Positions 24,990 to 33,284 of a stretch of DNA of 64,000 nucleotides are shown in pieces (positions within the stretch are counted from its first letter, which is position 1; each line of letters opens with the position of its first letter). The notes beneath the pieces are model-generated. The model was not told the DNA's origin. It did no database searches and saw nothing but the letters and a program-made list of their open reading frames with translations. The stretch comes from an uncultured Oscillospiraceae bacterium (GTDB lineage: Bacteria; Bacillota; Clostridia; Oscillospirales; Oscillospiraceae): NCBI GenBank assembly GCA_934590355.1, contig CAKTOX010000006.1, forward strand, positions 1 through 64,000, given 5' to 3'. Position numbers and translations under genes: made by a program.

Positions 24990-26041
24990 TGAAAAACCGC
25001 AAAATTGCACTTATACTCTGCGTGGTTCTTATATGCAGTCTGCTTGCAGGCTGCATGAAGAACTCCGAGGCGGTCAACTTTGCCGGCGACATTGAGCTCG
25101 GCGAGGACGGGATAGTTACAAAAGCCGTGCTCGAGGGGCTGCGCGATGCCGGTGATATTGCCACCGTATGCGGAAAATCAGGGCAGTACGAATACAAATG
25201 GACGGTCGCGGGGGCGGACATTAAAGCTCCCGCCGACGTCTGTATGGCAGTGGCCATATCCTCCGGTGACGGCGAGGAGCTTGTAGTCACGCTCAAAAGC
25301 GACAAGAGCTTCAGCTTTGAGCCGACTCTTGCCGTGACGCTGCCGGAAAAATGGAGCGCACAGAGCGTGAGCGTGTATGACCGGGACGGCAACAGGCTCG
25401 GCGAAGTCTCCGTCACGGGCAGCAAGACGACTATTCTCGGCTTTAAGATAACGGACGGCATTTTTGAATACGTTCTGCGTGCGGACGCGATTGAGCCTGC
25501 GCCCGCAGAGAGTGCCGCGCCCGGAATTTCCGACGGCAGCCGCACCGAGAAGGATAAATACGGCACTGACCCCGTGCCCGCGGGAAAGCCCGAGCCGGTC
25601 GAGCCGGAAACGAAACCCGCCGATACGCAGAAGCAGCTTCACTGCACCATATCCATAGACTGCGCAACGATACTCAATAACCTTGACTCCCTTGATCCGG
25701 CAAAGCTCGACGTTTTACCGCCGGACGGAGTTATCCTCTCCGCGGTCACGGTTACGTTTTATGAGGGCGAGTCGGTTTTTGACGTACTCAAGCGCACCTG
25801 CCGCGAAAAGGGGATACACCTCGAGGCGTCTTTCACTCCCGCGTATAACAGCGCCTATATCGAGGGCATAGGCAATCTCTATCAGTTTGACTGCGGCGAG
25901 CTGTCCGGCTGGATGTACAGCGTCAACGGCTGGTATCCCAACTACGGCTGCAGCCGCTACGCCCTGAATGACGGCGACGTTATACGCTGGCGCTATACCT
26001 GCGACCTCGGCGAGGACGTCGGCGGCGGTATGAGCCGATGA
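24989..26041 (+). CDS. DUF4430 (transcobalamin-like) lipoprotein, probable corrinoid-binding protein
   Basis: The ATG at 24989 overlaps the previous stop by one base (TAATG). The 350-residue product has a lipoprotein signal with lipobox LLAGC. A beta-rich N-terminal domain is followed by a Pro/Glu-rich linker (about 185-220). A C-terminal DUF4430 domain (about 245-345) includes YEGESVFDVLKRTCREKG and the signature GWMYSVNGWYPNYGCSRYAL with DGDVIRW. DUF4430 resembles the beta domain of transcobalamin and intrinsic factor. Tethered to the membrane, the protein could pass corrinoids from the SLH protein to the ECF transporter. Confidence 0.9.
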   Translation: MKNRKIALILCVVLICSLLAGCMKNSEAVNFAGDIELGEDGIVTKAVLEGLRDAGDIATVCGKSGQYEYKWTVAGADIKAPADVCMAVAISSGDGEELVVTLKSDKSFSFEPTLAVTLPEKWSAQSVSVYDRDGNRLGEVSVTGSKTTILGFKITDGIFEYVLRADAIEPAPAESAAPGISDGSRTEKDKYGTDPVPAGKPEPVEPETKPADTQKQLHCTISIDCATILNNLDSLDPAKLDVLPPDGVILSAVTVTFYEGESVFDVLKRTCREKGIHLEASFTPAYNSAYIEGIGNLYQFDCGELSGWMYSVNGWYPNYGCSRYALNDGDVIRWRYTCDLGEDVGGGMSR

Positions 26042-26928
26042 AGGACGCCTTTTCCGGACTGCACCCCGCAGTCGGCTTCGCGTATTTCGCCGCGGTGATC
26101 GTTTTCACGATGATATATATGCATCCGTGGCTGTTAGCGATAAGCCTGCTTGCCTCGGCAAGCTATGTGTGCATCCTGAAGGGAGTGCGCAGCTTTTTGA
26201 AAACGCTGGCGTACCTCATACCGTTTTTGCTGCTCATGAGCGTTTTTAACGCACTTTTTAACCACGCGGGAGTGACGCCGCTTTTCTATCTCAAAAACGG
26301 CAACGCGATAACCCGCGAGGCGCTTGTCTACGGCTTTTTCGCCTCCGCGATGTTCGCAAGCGTCATTTTGTGGTTTTCCTGCTTTAACGAAATAATGACC
26401 TCGGACAAGCTGCTGTTTTTGTTCGGAAGGCTCAGCCCCTCGGTATCGCTGCTGCTTTCGATGTCGCTGCGCCTTGTGCCGAGATTCGGCGAAAAGATAC
26501 GCAGCATCGCGTCGTCTCGTGCTCAGATAGGGCTCGGCAGCTCCGAGGGCAGCTTTGCCCACCGCTTGAAATGCAGCGCGAGGATACTCTCCGTTGCGGT
26601 GAGCTGGGCGCTTGAGGGCTCGATAATCTCGGCCGACTCAATGAAAAGCCGCGGCTACGGCGCTGCACGGCGCACGAGCTTTTCCGTTTACCGCTTCGAC
26701 TCGCGCGACGGCGCTGCGCTCACGGTGAGCGTTATCCTGTGCGCGGCGGTCATTTTTGCGGTCGCGAGCGGGAGCATATACGCGCGGTTTTATCCGTCCG
26801 TCATTTTGAGCGGGGGCAGCGCATTTTCGATACTCGGCACGGCGGCGTTTGCCGCGCTGTGCTTTATCCCGCACCTTTTTGACCTGAAGGAGGCGTATGT
26901 ATGGCGGCGTTCAGTGTCCGCAATCTGA
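26038..26928 (+). CDS. ECF transporter T component (dedicated)
   Basis: The 296-residue product starts in an ATGA overlap with the DUF4430 lipoprotein gene. It has five to six hydrophobic helices, and the cytoplasmic coupling region includes SSRAQIGLG and SMKSRGYGAARR, corresponding to the two short ARG-type motifs by which T proteins contact their ATPases. It is distinct from the general EcfT at 6603-7400. With the fused ATPase and the S component downstream it would form a group I (dedicated) ECF transporter. Confidence 0.9.
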   Translation: MKDAFSGLHPAVGFAYFAAVIVFTMIYMHPWLLAISLLASASYVCILKGVRSFLKTLAYLIPFLLLMSVFNALFNHAGVTPLFYLKNGNAITREALVYGFFASAMFASVILWFSCFNEIMTSDKLLFLFGRLSPSVSLLLSMSLRLVPRFGEKIRSIASSRAQIGLGSSEGSFAHRLKCSARILSVAVSWALEGSIISADSMKSRGYGAARRTSFSVYRFDSRDGAALTVSVILCAAVIFAVASGSIYARFYPSVILSGGSAFSILGTAAFAALCFIPHLFDLKEAYVWRRSVSAI

Positions 26929-28499
26929 GCTTTACCTACCCCGGAGAGCAAGCTCCGGCGCTTTACAATATATCCCTCGAAATACCCGAGGGCGGCGTCA
27001 CGCTCATATGCGGCGCGTCCGGCAGCGGTAAGAGCACGCTCCTGCGCAGACTCAAGACCTGCCTTGCCGACCACGGCGAGCAAAGCGGCAGGGTGCTGTT
27101 TTTTTCAAAGCCCCTTGACGAGGTGTCAGAGGCGGAGCAGGCGCGGCGCATAGGCTTCGTTATGCAGCATCCCGACGACCAGATTGTGACCGACAAGGTG
27201 TTCCACGAGCTCGCCTTCGGCCCCGAAAGCCTTGGCTGGGAGCAAAACAAAATGCGGCTTGCAGTCGGGGAAATGGCGAGCTTTTTCGGCATTTCCGAGC
27301 TTTTTATGAAAAACGTCGCGGAGCTCTCGGGGGGACAGAAGCAGCTTTTGAACCTCGCATCGGCTGCTGTCATGCACCCGGACGTCCTCATTTTGGACGA
27401 GCCGACGAGTCAGCTTGATCCCATTGCCGCGTCGGATTTTCTTGCGGCGCTGCGAAAGCTCAATGACGAGCTGGGCGTGACCGTTATTCTGACCGAGCAC
27501 AGACTTGAGGAAGCGCTGCCCATGGCGGATATGCTCGCGGTGCTCGACAAGGGGCGGCTCGCTGCGTTTGACAAGCCGCAAAATGCGGTCATGCAGATAA
27601 AAAACAGCCACGTTTTTGAGTCCATGCCGACGCCGGTGAAGGTCTTTGCGGCGCTTGACGGCGAGGGTGAGGCACCGCTCACGGTGCGGCAGGGCAGGGC
27701 GTTCATTTCCGCTCTTCCCCACAGCAAGGGAGTGGAAGCGGAGTCGAAAGACGAGACGGCGGGCGAGAGCGCGCTCACGCTGCGCGAGTGCTGGTTCAGA
27801 TACGAAAGAAAGTCCGAGGACGTGCTGCGCGGACTGAGCATGGAGCTTCGGAGGGGCGAAATTTTCTCGCTCGTCGGCGGCAACGGCTCGGGTAAGAGCA
27901 CGAGCATCGGCGTCATTTCCGGCAGACTGCGTCCGTATCGCGGTAAGGTCATCTCCCACGGGGCGCGTATCGCAGTTCTCCCGCAGGATCCGCGCGAGCT
28001 GCTTGCAAGAAGCACCGTGCGCGAGGAGCTTGAGGAGATGAAGGCGCCGCCCGAGGAGGTCGGGCGCGTTGTCGAGCTGCTCTGCTTATCGGACGTTCTC
28101 GAGCGCCACCCCTTCGATATTTCCGGCGGCGAGCAGCAGCGCACGGCGCTTGCCAAGGCCCTGCTCACGAGTCCCGACATCCTGCTTCTCGACGAGCCCA
28201 CAAAGGGCTTTGACGGCGAGATGAAAAAGCATCTGGGCGATATAATCCTGAAGCTCAGGGCAAGCGGCAAGACCGTGTTCATCGTCAGCCACGACATTGA
28301 ATTTGCCGCGGAGTATTCCGACCGCTGCGCACTTTTGTTTCGCGGCGAGATCATAACACAAAGCGCCCCACGCGAATTCTTCTCCGGCAATTACTTTTAC
28401 ACGACTGCCGCAGCCAAGCTCGGCAGAGGCCTTGTTCCGGGCGCGGTGCTGTGCAGGGAGGTGATCGAGTGCCTGAGAAAATCACCCGGCGGCAGATAG
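26901..28499 (+). CDS. Fused ECF ATPase with two ABC domains
   Basis: Two complete ABC domains lie in one 532-residue chain. The first has Walker A GASGSGKST, Q-loop VMQHPDDQIV, signature LSGGQKQ and Walker B LILDEPTSQLDP. The second (from about residue 295) has Walker A GGNGSGKST near 325, signature ISGGEQQR and Walker B LLLDEPTKGFDG. This is an EcfA-EcfA' fusion, replacing the two separate ATPases of the general module. AAGGAGG precedes the ATG at 26901, which lies 28 bp inside the T-component gene. Confidence 0.93.
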   Translation: MAAFSVRNLSFTYPGEQAPALYNISLEIPEGGVTLICGASGSGKSTLLRRLKTCLADHGEQSGRVLFFSKPLDEVSEAEQARRIGFVMQHPDDQIVTDKVFHELAFGPESLGWEQNKMRLAVGEMASFFGISELFMKNVAELSGGQKQLLNLASAAVMHPDVLILDEPTSQLDPIAASDFLAALRKLNDELGVTVILTEHRLEEALPMADMLAVLDKGRLAAFDKPQNAVMQIKNSHVFESMPTPVKVFAALDGEGEAPLTVRQGRAFISALPHSKGVEAESKDETAGESALTLRECWFRYERKSEDVLRGLSMELRRGEIFSLVGGNGSGKSTSIGVISGRLRPYRGKVISHGARIAVLPQDPRELLARSTVREELEEMKAPPEEVGRVVELLCLSDVLERHPFDISGGEQQRTALAKALLTSPDILLLDEPTKGFDGEMKKHLGDIILKLRASGKTVFIVSHDIEFAAEYSDRCALLFRGEIITQSAPREFFSGNYFYTTAAAKLGRGLVPGAVLCREVIECLRKSPGGR

Positions 28500-29170
28500 C
28501 GGCTCTCGCAATAATGCTCGTTTTTTCCGCAGCGCTGCTTCTTGCCGAAACGTATCTGTGGCAAAACAGGCAGTATTATCTCTCCTCGGTCATTTTGCTG
28601 ATCCTTGCGATCGCAATGTTTTTCGCCCGCTTTGAGCGAAGAAGGCCGCAGGTGCGCGAGATAGTCATTCTCGCCGTTATGACGGCGCTTGCCGTCGCGG
28701 GCCGGGCGGCGTTTTACTGGGCACCGCAGTTTAAGCCCGTGTGCGCGATAGTCATTCTCACTGCCGTTGCGTTTAATGCCGAGGAGGGCTTTATGACGGG
28801 CGCGGCGGCGGGTCTCATATCGAACTTTTTCTTCGGTCAGGGCCCGTGGACACCGTGGCAGATGGTTTCGTTCGGCTTTGTCGGCTATCTTGCGGGACTG
28901 CTCTTTCACGGCACCGAGCCCAAGCGAGCGCCGCTTCTTATCTACGGCTTTTTCTCCGTGCTCATCGTCTACGGACTTGTTATGGACACGGCAAACGTGC
29001 TCATGTACTCACGAACCGTATCATGGCAGCTTCTGTTCGCCTCGTATGCCTCGGGCTTTGCCTTTAACCTCATTCACGCGGGAGGGACGGTGGTGTTTTT
29101 GCTGCTGCTGCGCGAGCCCGTGCTGTCAAAGCTCAGTCGAATAAAAACAAAATACGGAATATTGGAATGA
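28469..29170 (+). CDS. ECF transporter S component, probable cobalamin/corrinoid specificity
   Basis: I choose the GTG at 28469 as start, because GGGAGGTGAT lies about 6 bases upstream; an in-frame start at 28451 would contain this site. The 233-residue product has six or seven hydrophobic helices and the ECF-S-like segment FFFGQGPWTPWQMVSFGFVGYLAG. S components bind the vitamin and dock on the T/A/A' module. Cobalamin is inferred from the riboswitch and the DUF4430 proteins in the same run. The overlap with the ATPase gene is 31 bp. Precursors such as cobinamide or dimethylbenzimidazole remain possible. Confidence 0.85.
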   Translation: MPEKITRRQIAALAIMLVFSAALLLAETYLWQNRQYYLSSVILLILAIAMFFARFERRRPQVREIVILAVMTALAVAGRAAFYWAPQFKPVCAIVILTAVAFNAEEGFMTGAAAGLISNFFFGQGPWTPWQMVSFGFVGYLAGLLFHGTEPKRAPLLIYGFFSVLIVYGLVMDTANVLMYSRTVSWQLLFASYASGFAFNLIHAGGTVVFLLLLREPVLSKLSRIKTKYGILE

Positions 29171-29211
29171 AAAATGTGCAGATGCGATCTTCGCCCATCT
29201 GCACATTTTTT
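29170..29211 (+). terminator. Terminator of the corrinoid uptake operon
   Basis: AAAAATGTGCAGATG (29170-29184) pairs perfectly with CATCTGCACATTTTT (29196-29210) around an 11-base loop, ending in a run of T residues. Confidence 0.93.
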
Positions 29212-29409
29212 GCGTCAAAATGAATAAAACCATGCCAAAAATGCATTTTTGCACATTGTGAAGCAAAAAACTGTACCACAGCACGAATTTGCACTTTAAT
29301 CAACGCAAAACAGCATTGAAAATATTCCACTTGACTAAATATACAAAAAAAGAGCGTTGTTTTTGTGAATTATTGCGGGTGATAATTTTTAAATTAACAA
29401 GCAGAAATG
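29212..29409. other. AT-rich gene-free interval
   Basis: No protein gene is evident. The interval repeats short TGCA-containing words (for example near 29240, 29250 and 29290), like the region at 16.4-16.8 kb. ACAAAAA (29342 on) could pair with TTTTTGT about 15 bases later. It leads into the promoter of the P-loop protein gene. Confidence 0.5.
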
Positions 29410-29438
29410 TTGACGGAAAACTTGCAGAATGCTACAAT
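29410..29438 (+). promoter_or_regulatory. Promoter of the P-loop protein / 2-oxoacid oxidoreductase cluster
   Basis: TTGACG (29410-29415) and TACAAT (29433-29438) are separated by exactly 17 bases. The start codon is at 29484, preceded by GGAGGTC. Confidence 0.75.
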
Positions 29439-29483
29439 ATAAACGTTTAAGAGCGTTCATATAATGAACGGAGGTCAAGTCCA

Positions 29484-30224
29484 ATGAAGAACGTAAAGGT
29501 CCTCATCGGCAACTACGGCAGCGGCAAGAGCGAGCTCGCGCTCAACTTTGCAATTCAGGCCGCCGCAAGAGGCGAGAGGACAGAACTGATAGACCTTGAT
29601 ATGGTCAACACCTATTTCCGCCTGACAGAGCGCGGAAAGATGGTCGAGCAGAAAGAGATACGCCTGGTGTCCCCGAACTATGCCTGCTCGGGTATCGAAA
29701 CTCTGTCCCTGCCCGCCGAGGTCGCTTCGGCGTTCGTGCTCGACTGGGATACGGTCGTGTTTGACGTGGGCGGCGATGATGTCGGCGCAACGGCGCTCGG
29801 ACGTTATCATCAGGATTTCGTCGATCTTGAGCCGGGCGCGCTCGAGGTGCTCAACGTCGTCAATATCCGCAGACCGCTTTCCGGTACGGTCGAGAAGCTT
29901 ATACGACTTCAGGAGGGAATGCAGGCGCACTCCAGACTGAAAATAACGGGTATGATAAATAACACGAACCTCGCAACGGAAACGAGCGTTGAGGAGCTGC
30001 GCGACGGCTACGAGATGCTCAAGGAGGTCTCCGACAGGACAGGCATCCCCGTGGCGTACACCACCGGCAAGAAGGATCTGCTCGAACAGTTCCTTGCCGA
30101 GGGGCATGACCCGAAGTACATCGGCAAGCCCGTGCCCATCGACGTTTATATGCACCGTGACTGGGATTCCTACATCAAGTACGGTCTGCACACCGTGGAC
30201 CCGCAGAAGAACTTCCGTCACTGA
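29484..30224 (+). CDS. P-loop nucleotide-binding protein associated with 2-oxoacid:ferredoxin oxidoreductase
   Basis: The 246-residue product begins with a strand and Walker A GNYGSGKSE (residues 9-17). An Asp-rich second motif (LIDLDMVNTYF) and a Walker B-like strand (TVVFDVGGDD) follow, which resembles the SIMIBI/MinD class of P-loop proteins. It lies upstream of the four subunit genes of the oxidoreductase, separated by 74 bases. I do not know an assigned function. A role in assembling or regulating the complex is an inference from position only. Confidence 0.85.
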   Translation: MKNVKVLIGNYGSGKSELALNFAIQAAARGERTELIDLDMVNTYFRLTERGKMVEQKEIRLVSPNYACSGIETLSLPAEVASAFVLDWDTVVFDVGGDDVGATALGRYHQDFVDLEPGALEVLNVVNIRRPLSGTVEKLIRLQEGMQAHSRLKITGMINNTNLATETSVEELRDGYEMLKEVSDRTGIPVAYTTGKKDLLEQFLAEGHDPKYIGKPVPIDVYMHRDWDSYIKYGLHTVDPQKNFRH

Positions 30225-30298
30225 TAAAGAGCGGCCCCGCTTATGCGGATTTAAATAAAGTTAGCAAAAAAGCAAAAATAAAGAAAAGAGGTAGCAAC

Positions 30299-30508
30299 AT
30301 GGTAAAGGTAACCATCAATGAGAACCTGTGCAAGGGCTGCGGTCTGTGTGCCAGAGCTTGCCCCAAGGGTTGCATTGAACTTTCCAAGGCAAAAATCAAC
30401 GCAAAAGGCTATCACCCGGCAGAGGTCGTAAAACCTGAAGAGTGCATCGGCTGCGCATCCTGCGCACGCACTTGCCCCGACGTGGTGATCCACATCGAGA
30501 AGGATTAA
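30299..30508 (+). CDS. 2-oxoacid:ferredoxin oxidoreductase delta subunit (2[4Fe-4S] ferredoxin)
   Basis: This 69-residue protein has two ferredoxin cluster motifs, CKGCGLCARACP and CIGCASCARTCP, each followed by a proline. It binds two [4Fe-4S] clusters and passes electrons between the catalytic subunits and free ferredoxin. AGAGG precedes the ATG. It is the first of four adjacent subunit genes (delta, alpha, beta, gamma). Confidence 0.94.
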   Translation: MVKVTINENLCKGCGLCARACPKGCIELSKAKINAKGYHPAEVVKPEECIGCASCARTCPDVVIHIEKD

Positions 30509-30521
30509 GGAGGAAATTATA

Positions 30522-31607
30522 ATGGCAAAAACTCTTATGAAGGGTAGCGAAGCTATCGCAGAGGCCGCCATCAGAGCCGGCGCTCGTTATTTCTTCGGCT
30601 ATCCCATCACCCCGCAGACTGAGATCCCCGAATATATGTCCGCACGTATGTTTGATCCCGACGTAAACGGCTGCTTCCTGCAGGCAGAGTCCGAGGTCGC
30701 TGCGATCAACATGATCTACGGCGCAGCCGGCACCGGCGCCCGTGCGATCACTTCCTCCTCCAGCCCCGGCATATCCCTGAAGCAGGAGGGTATCTCCTAC
30801 TGCGCAGGCGCAATGCTTCCCTGCGTCATCCTGAACGTAATGCGCGGCGGCCCCGGCCTCGGCAACATTCAGGCATCCCAGGGCGACTACTTCCAGGCTG
30901 TCAAGGGCGGCGGCAACGGCGACTACCATCTGCTGACCTACGCTCCCTCCTCCGTTCAGGAAGCTGTTGATATCATGATGTTCGCATACGACAAGGCAGA
31001 GCAGTACCGCATCCCCGTACTGTTCATCGCAGACGGTATCATTGCTCAGATGATGGAGCCTGTTGAGATGCCCGAGATGGTCGACTTCAAGATCGATCCC
31101 GAGAAGAAGCCTTGGGCTTGCACCGGCTGGAAGCCCGGCGACGATCCCGCAAAGCGCGGCGTCATCAATTCTATCTACATCGACACCGAGTCCCTGTCCG
31201 AGCATAACGCAGAGCTTCAGGCTATGTATGCAGAGGTCACCAAAAACGAGCAGATGTGGGAAAACTACAACCTCGAGGGTGCAGAGTATGTCATCACCGC
31301 ATTCGGCACCGTCGCTCGTATCGCAAAGTCCGCTATCGATCAGCTCAAGGCTGAGGGCATCAACGTCGGTCTGGTTCGCCCCATCACCGTATGGCCCTTC
31401 CCGTACGAGGCTGTTAAGCAGGCTGCCTGCGCTGACGGCGTAAAGGCAGTTCTCGACGTCGAGCTGAACGAAGGCCAGATGCTCGAGGACGTAAAAATTG
31501 CAATTAACGGCGCAAAGCCCATTGATTTCTTCGGCCACCTCGGCTCTCAGATGCCCACCACCGACGAGATCGTTGCAAAGATCAAGAGCATGAAGGAGGG
31601 TAAATAA
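30522..31607 (+). CDS. vorB: 2-oxoacid:ferredoxin oxidoreductase alpha subunit (VorB type)
   Basis: The 361-residue product matches the alpha chains of 2-ketoisovalerate/2-oxoglutarate ferredoxin oxidoreductases: FFGYPITPQTEIPEYM near the start, FLQAESEVAAINM and GTGARAITSSSSPGISL. It holds the pyrimidine-binding side of the thiamine diphosphate site. The enzyme converts branched-chain 2-oxoacids or 2-oxoglutarate plus CoA to acyl-CoA, CO2 and reduced ferredoxin; the exact substrate is not settled by sequence. Isoleucine codons are nearly all ATC/ATT, unlike neighbouring operons that use ATA freely, which suggests high expression. Confidence 0.93.
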   Translation: MAKTLMKGSEAIAEAAIRAGARYFFGYPITPQTEIPEYMSARMFDPDVNGCFLQAESEVAAINMIYGAAGTGARAITSSSSPGISLKQEGISYCAGAMLPCVILNVMRGGPGLGNIQASQGDYFQAVKGGGNGDYHLLTYAPSSVQEAVDIMMFAYDKAEQYRIPVLFIADGIIAQMMEPVEMPEMVDFKIDPEKKPWACTGWKPGDDPAKRGVINSIYIDTESLSEHNAELQAMYAEVTKNEQMWENYNLEGAEYVITAFGTVARIAKSAIDQLKAEGINVGLVRPITVWPFPYEAVKQAACADGVKAVLDVELNEGQMLEDVKIAINGAKPIDFFGHLGSQMPTTDEIVAKIKSMKEGK

Positions 31608-32369
31608 ATGTCCGTAGTATTTGAGAGAACCAAACTCCTTACCGACAAGACTTTCCATTACTGCCCCGGCTGCAACCACGGCATCATCCATCGCCTGGTA
31701 GCAGAGTCCATCGAGGAGCTCGAAAAGGAAGGCGTTATCGAAGAAGGTAAGGTCATCGGCGTAGCACCTGTCGGCTGCTCCGTATTTGCATATGAGTACT
31801 TTAACTGCGATATGTATGAAGCTGCACACGGCCGTGCACCCGCAGTCGCAACCGGCGCAAAGCGCGTTGTCGGCAAGGATACCCTCGTATTCACCTACCA
31901 GGGCGACGGCGACCTCGCTTCCATCGGTACTGCCGAGATCGTTCACGCTGCACACCGCGGCGAGCACATCTGCACCATTTTCGTCAACAATGCCATTTAC
32001 GGCATGACCGGCGGCCAGATGGCTCCTACCACCCTCGTTGGTCAGAAGACCACCACCTCCCCCAAGGGCCGTGACGAGGCATGGTGCGGCGCACCTATCC
32101 GCGTGTCCGAGATGCTCGCGACCATTCCCGGCTCCTACTACATCGAGCGCTGCGCTGTTAACAACAACGCCAACATCATGAAGACCAAGAAGGCCATCAA
32201 AAAGGCATTCACCTATCAGATGCAGGGCAAGGGCTTCTGCCTGATCGAGGTCCTCTCCACCTGCCCGACCAACTGGGGCCTCAGCCCGATCGAGGCAATG
32301 AAGTGGCTCGAAGAGAATATGATCCCCTATTATCCCCTCGGCGTAAAGAAAGACAAGGAGGCCGAATAA
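31608..32369 (+). CDS. 2-oxoacid:ferredoxin oxidoreductase beta subunit (thiamine diphosphate-binding)
   Basis: The ATG at 31608 directly follows the alpha stop. The 253-residue product has the conserved [13 protein letters not shown]-terminal motif, whose cysteines ligate a cluster in related enzymes. The thiamine diphosphate/Mg motif starts at GDGDLASIG and ends at [12 protein letters not shown]. It completes the active site together with the alpha chain. Codon use is as strongly biased as in the alpha gene. Confidence 0.94.
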   Translation: MSVVFERTKLLTDKTFHYCPGCNHGIIHRLVAESIEELEKEGVIEEGKVIGVAPVGCSVFAYEYFNCDMYEAAHGRAPAVATGAKRVVGKDTLVFTYQGDGDLASIGTAEIVHAAHRGEHICTIFVNNAIYGMTGGQMAPTTLVGQKTTTSPKGRDEAWCGAPIRVSEMLATIPGSYYIERCAVNNNANIMKTKKAIKKAFTYQMQGKGFCLIEVLSTCPTNWGLSPIEAMKWLEENMIPYYPLGVKKDKEAE

Positions 32370-32370
32370 T

Positions 32371-32913
32371 ATGAAAAAAGAGTTTATATTCGCAGGCTTC
32401 GGCGGTCAGGGTATGCTTCTGATCGGTAAGTTCCTTGCAATGGCTTGCATGCTCGACGGCAAGCATGTTTCTTGGCTGCCTTCCTACGGCCCCGAGATGC
32501 GTGGCGGTACCGCAAACTGCTCTGTTATCGTTTCCGACGATCCCGTTGCTTCTCCTCTGGTCGACCAGGCTGACGTTGTTGTCGCCATGAACCGTCCTTC
32601 CATGGATAAGTTCGAGTCTCACGTTAAGCCCGGCGGTGTTCTGGTCGTCAACAGCTCTCTGATCGACCGCAAGGCAGAGCGCAGCGACATCAAGGTCGTC
32701 TACTGTGACGCAAACCGCCTCGCAGAAGAAGTCGGCAACCCCAAGGGCGCAAACGTCGCTATTCTGGGCGCACTGCTTCAGAAGGCTCCCGTCGTTGACG
32801 ATGAGAAGATGAGCGAAGCCATCCGCATCGAGCTCGGCGAGCGCAAGGCAAAGTTCCTGCCCGGCAACATGGCTGCCCTTCAGGCAGGCAAGGACGACGC
32901 CGCAAAGCAGTAA
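32371..32913 (+). CDS. 2-oxoacid:ferredoxin oxidoreductase gamma subunit
   Basis: The 180-residue product starts with the gamma-subunit signature [14 protein letters not shown] and contains [13 protein letters not shown], typical of pyruvate/2-oxoacid oxidoreductase gamma chains that bind CoA. The start codon lies one base after the beta stop, with AAGGAGG upstream. It is the last gene of the run and is followed by a terminator. Confidence 0.94.
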   Translation: MKKEFIFAGFGGQGMLLIGKFLAMACMLDGKHVSWLPSYGPEMRGGTANCSVIVSDDPVASPLVDQADVVVAMNRPSMDKFESHVKPGGVLVVNSSLIDRKAERSDIKVVYCDANRLAEEVGNPKGANVAILGALLQKAPVVDDEKMSEAIRIELGERKAKFLPGNMAALQAGKDDAAKQ

Positions 32914-32927
32914 TTTTAAATACTCTT

Positions 32928-32963
32928 ATAAAGGTACGATCTTTGATCGTACCTTTATTTTTT
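32928..32963 (+). terminator. Terminator of the oxidoreductase operon (left copy of a duplicated terminator)
   Basis: ATAAAGGTACGATC (32928-32941) pairs perfectly with GATCGTACCTTTAT (32945-32958) around a TTT loop, followed by T residues. GGTACGATC-N3-GATCGTACC plus TTTATTTTTT recurs almost identically at 33180-33210. Confidence 0.93.
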
Positions 32964-33179
32964 CCGCAAAAGAATTGTTTCTGCTATGGAAAACGACCGC
33001 GCAGCAGGGGAGGTCGAGGGGGCGAAGGCCCCTCTCGAAATCAGATAAATAGCCATCAAAATGTCCGACAGGACTTTTGACGAGCATAGCGAGATTTTTC
33101 GTGAAGCTGTGCTTCACAAAAAATGTGGCGTTTTATTCTGCTGTTTATAAAGCCTTGGCTTTTTAAACACGCAGAATAT
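32964..33179 (+). repeat. Structured intergenic element, copy A
   Basis: This stretch is homologous to 49587-49804. The conserved core starts at CCGCGCAGC (32997). Four hairpins can be drawn. H1 (33014-33038) has stems TCGAG/CTCGA and GGGGC/GCCCC with one bulged T. H2 (33056-33080) has TCAAAA/TTTTGA and GTCC/GGAC with one bulged T. H3 (33101-33117) is GTGAAGC/GCTTCAC. H4 (33135-33177) has ATTCTGC/GCAGAAT enclosing TGTTTA/TAAACA and AAAGCC/GGCTTT. The conserved linkers AGCGAGATTTTTC and AAAAAATGTGGCGTTTT separate H2, H3 and H4. It has no transposase or credible ORF. Strand is given relative to the upstream gene; the true transcribed strand is not known. Confidence 0.8.
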
Positions 33180-33210
33180 GGTACGATCATTGATCGTACC
33201 TTTATTTTTT
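33180..33210 (+). terminator. Right copy of the duplicated oxidoreductase terminator
   Basis: GGTACGATC (33180-33188) pairs with GATCGTACC (33192-33200), followed by TTTATTTTTT. It differs from the left copy only in the loop and in the bases before the stem, and lies 247 bases after it. Confidence 0.9.
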
Positions 33211-33284
33211 GTCCTAATATTTCTCCGTATTTTCCACGCCGAAATATCATTTCTCAGCAGCGCCTTATGACACGCTTTTGTGAA

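Noticed and set aside
30396..31967. 523-codon minus-strand frame opposite the oxidoreductase genes
   Set aside because: It arises from the strongly biased codon use of the highly expressed alpha and beta genes. No independent evidence supports it.
32928..33210. CRISPR-like interpretation of the repeated terminators
   Set aside because: Only two repeats occur at each locus, they are inverted-repeat terminators, and no cas genes are present.
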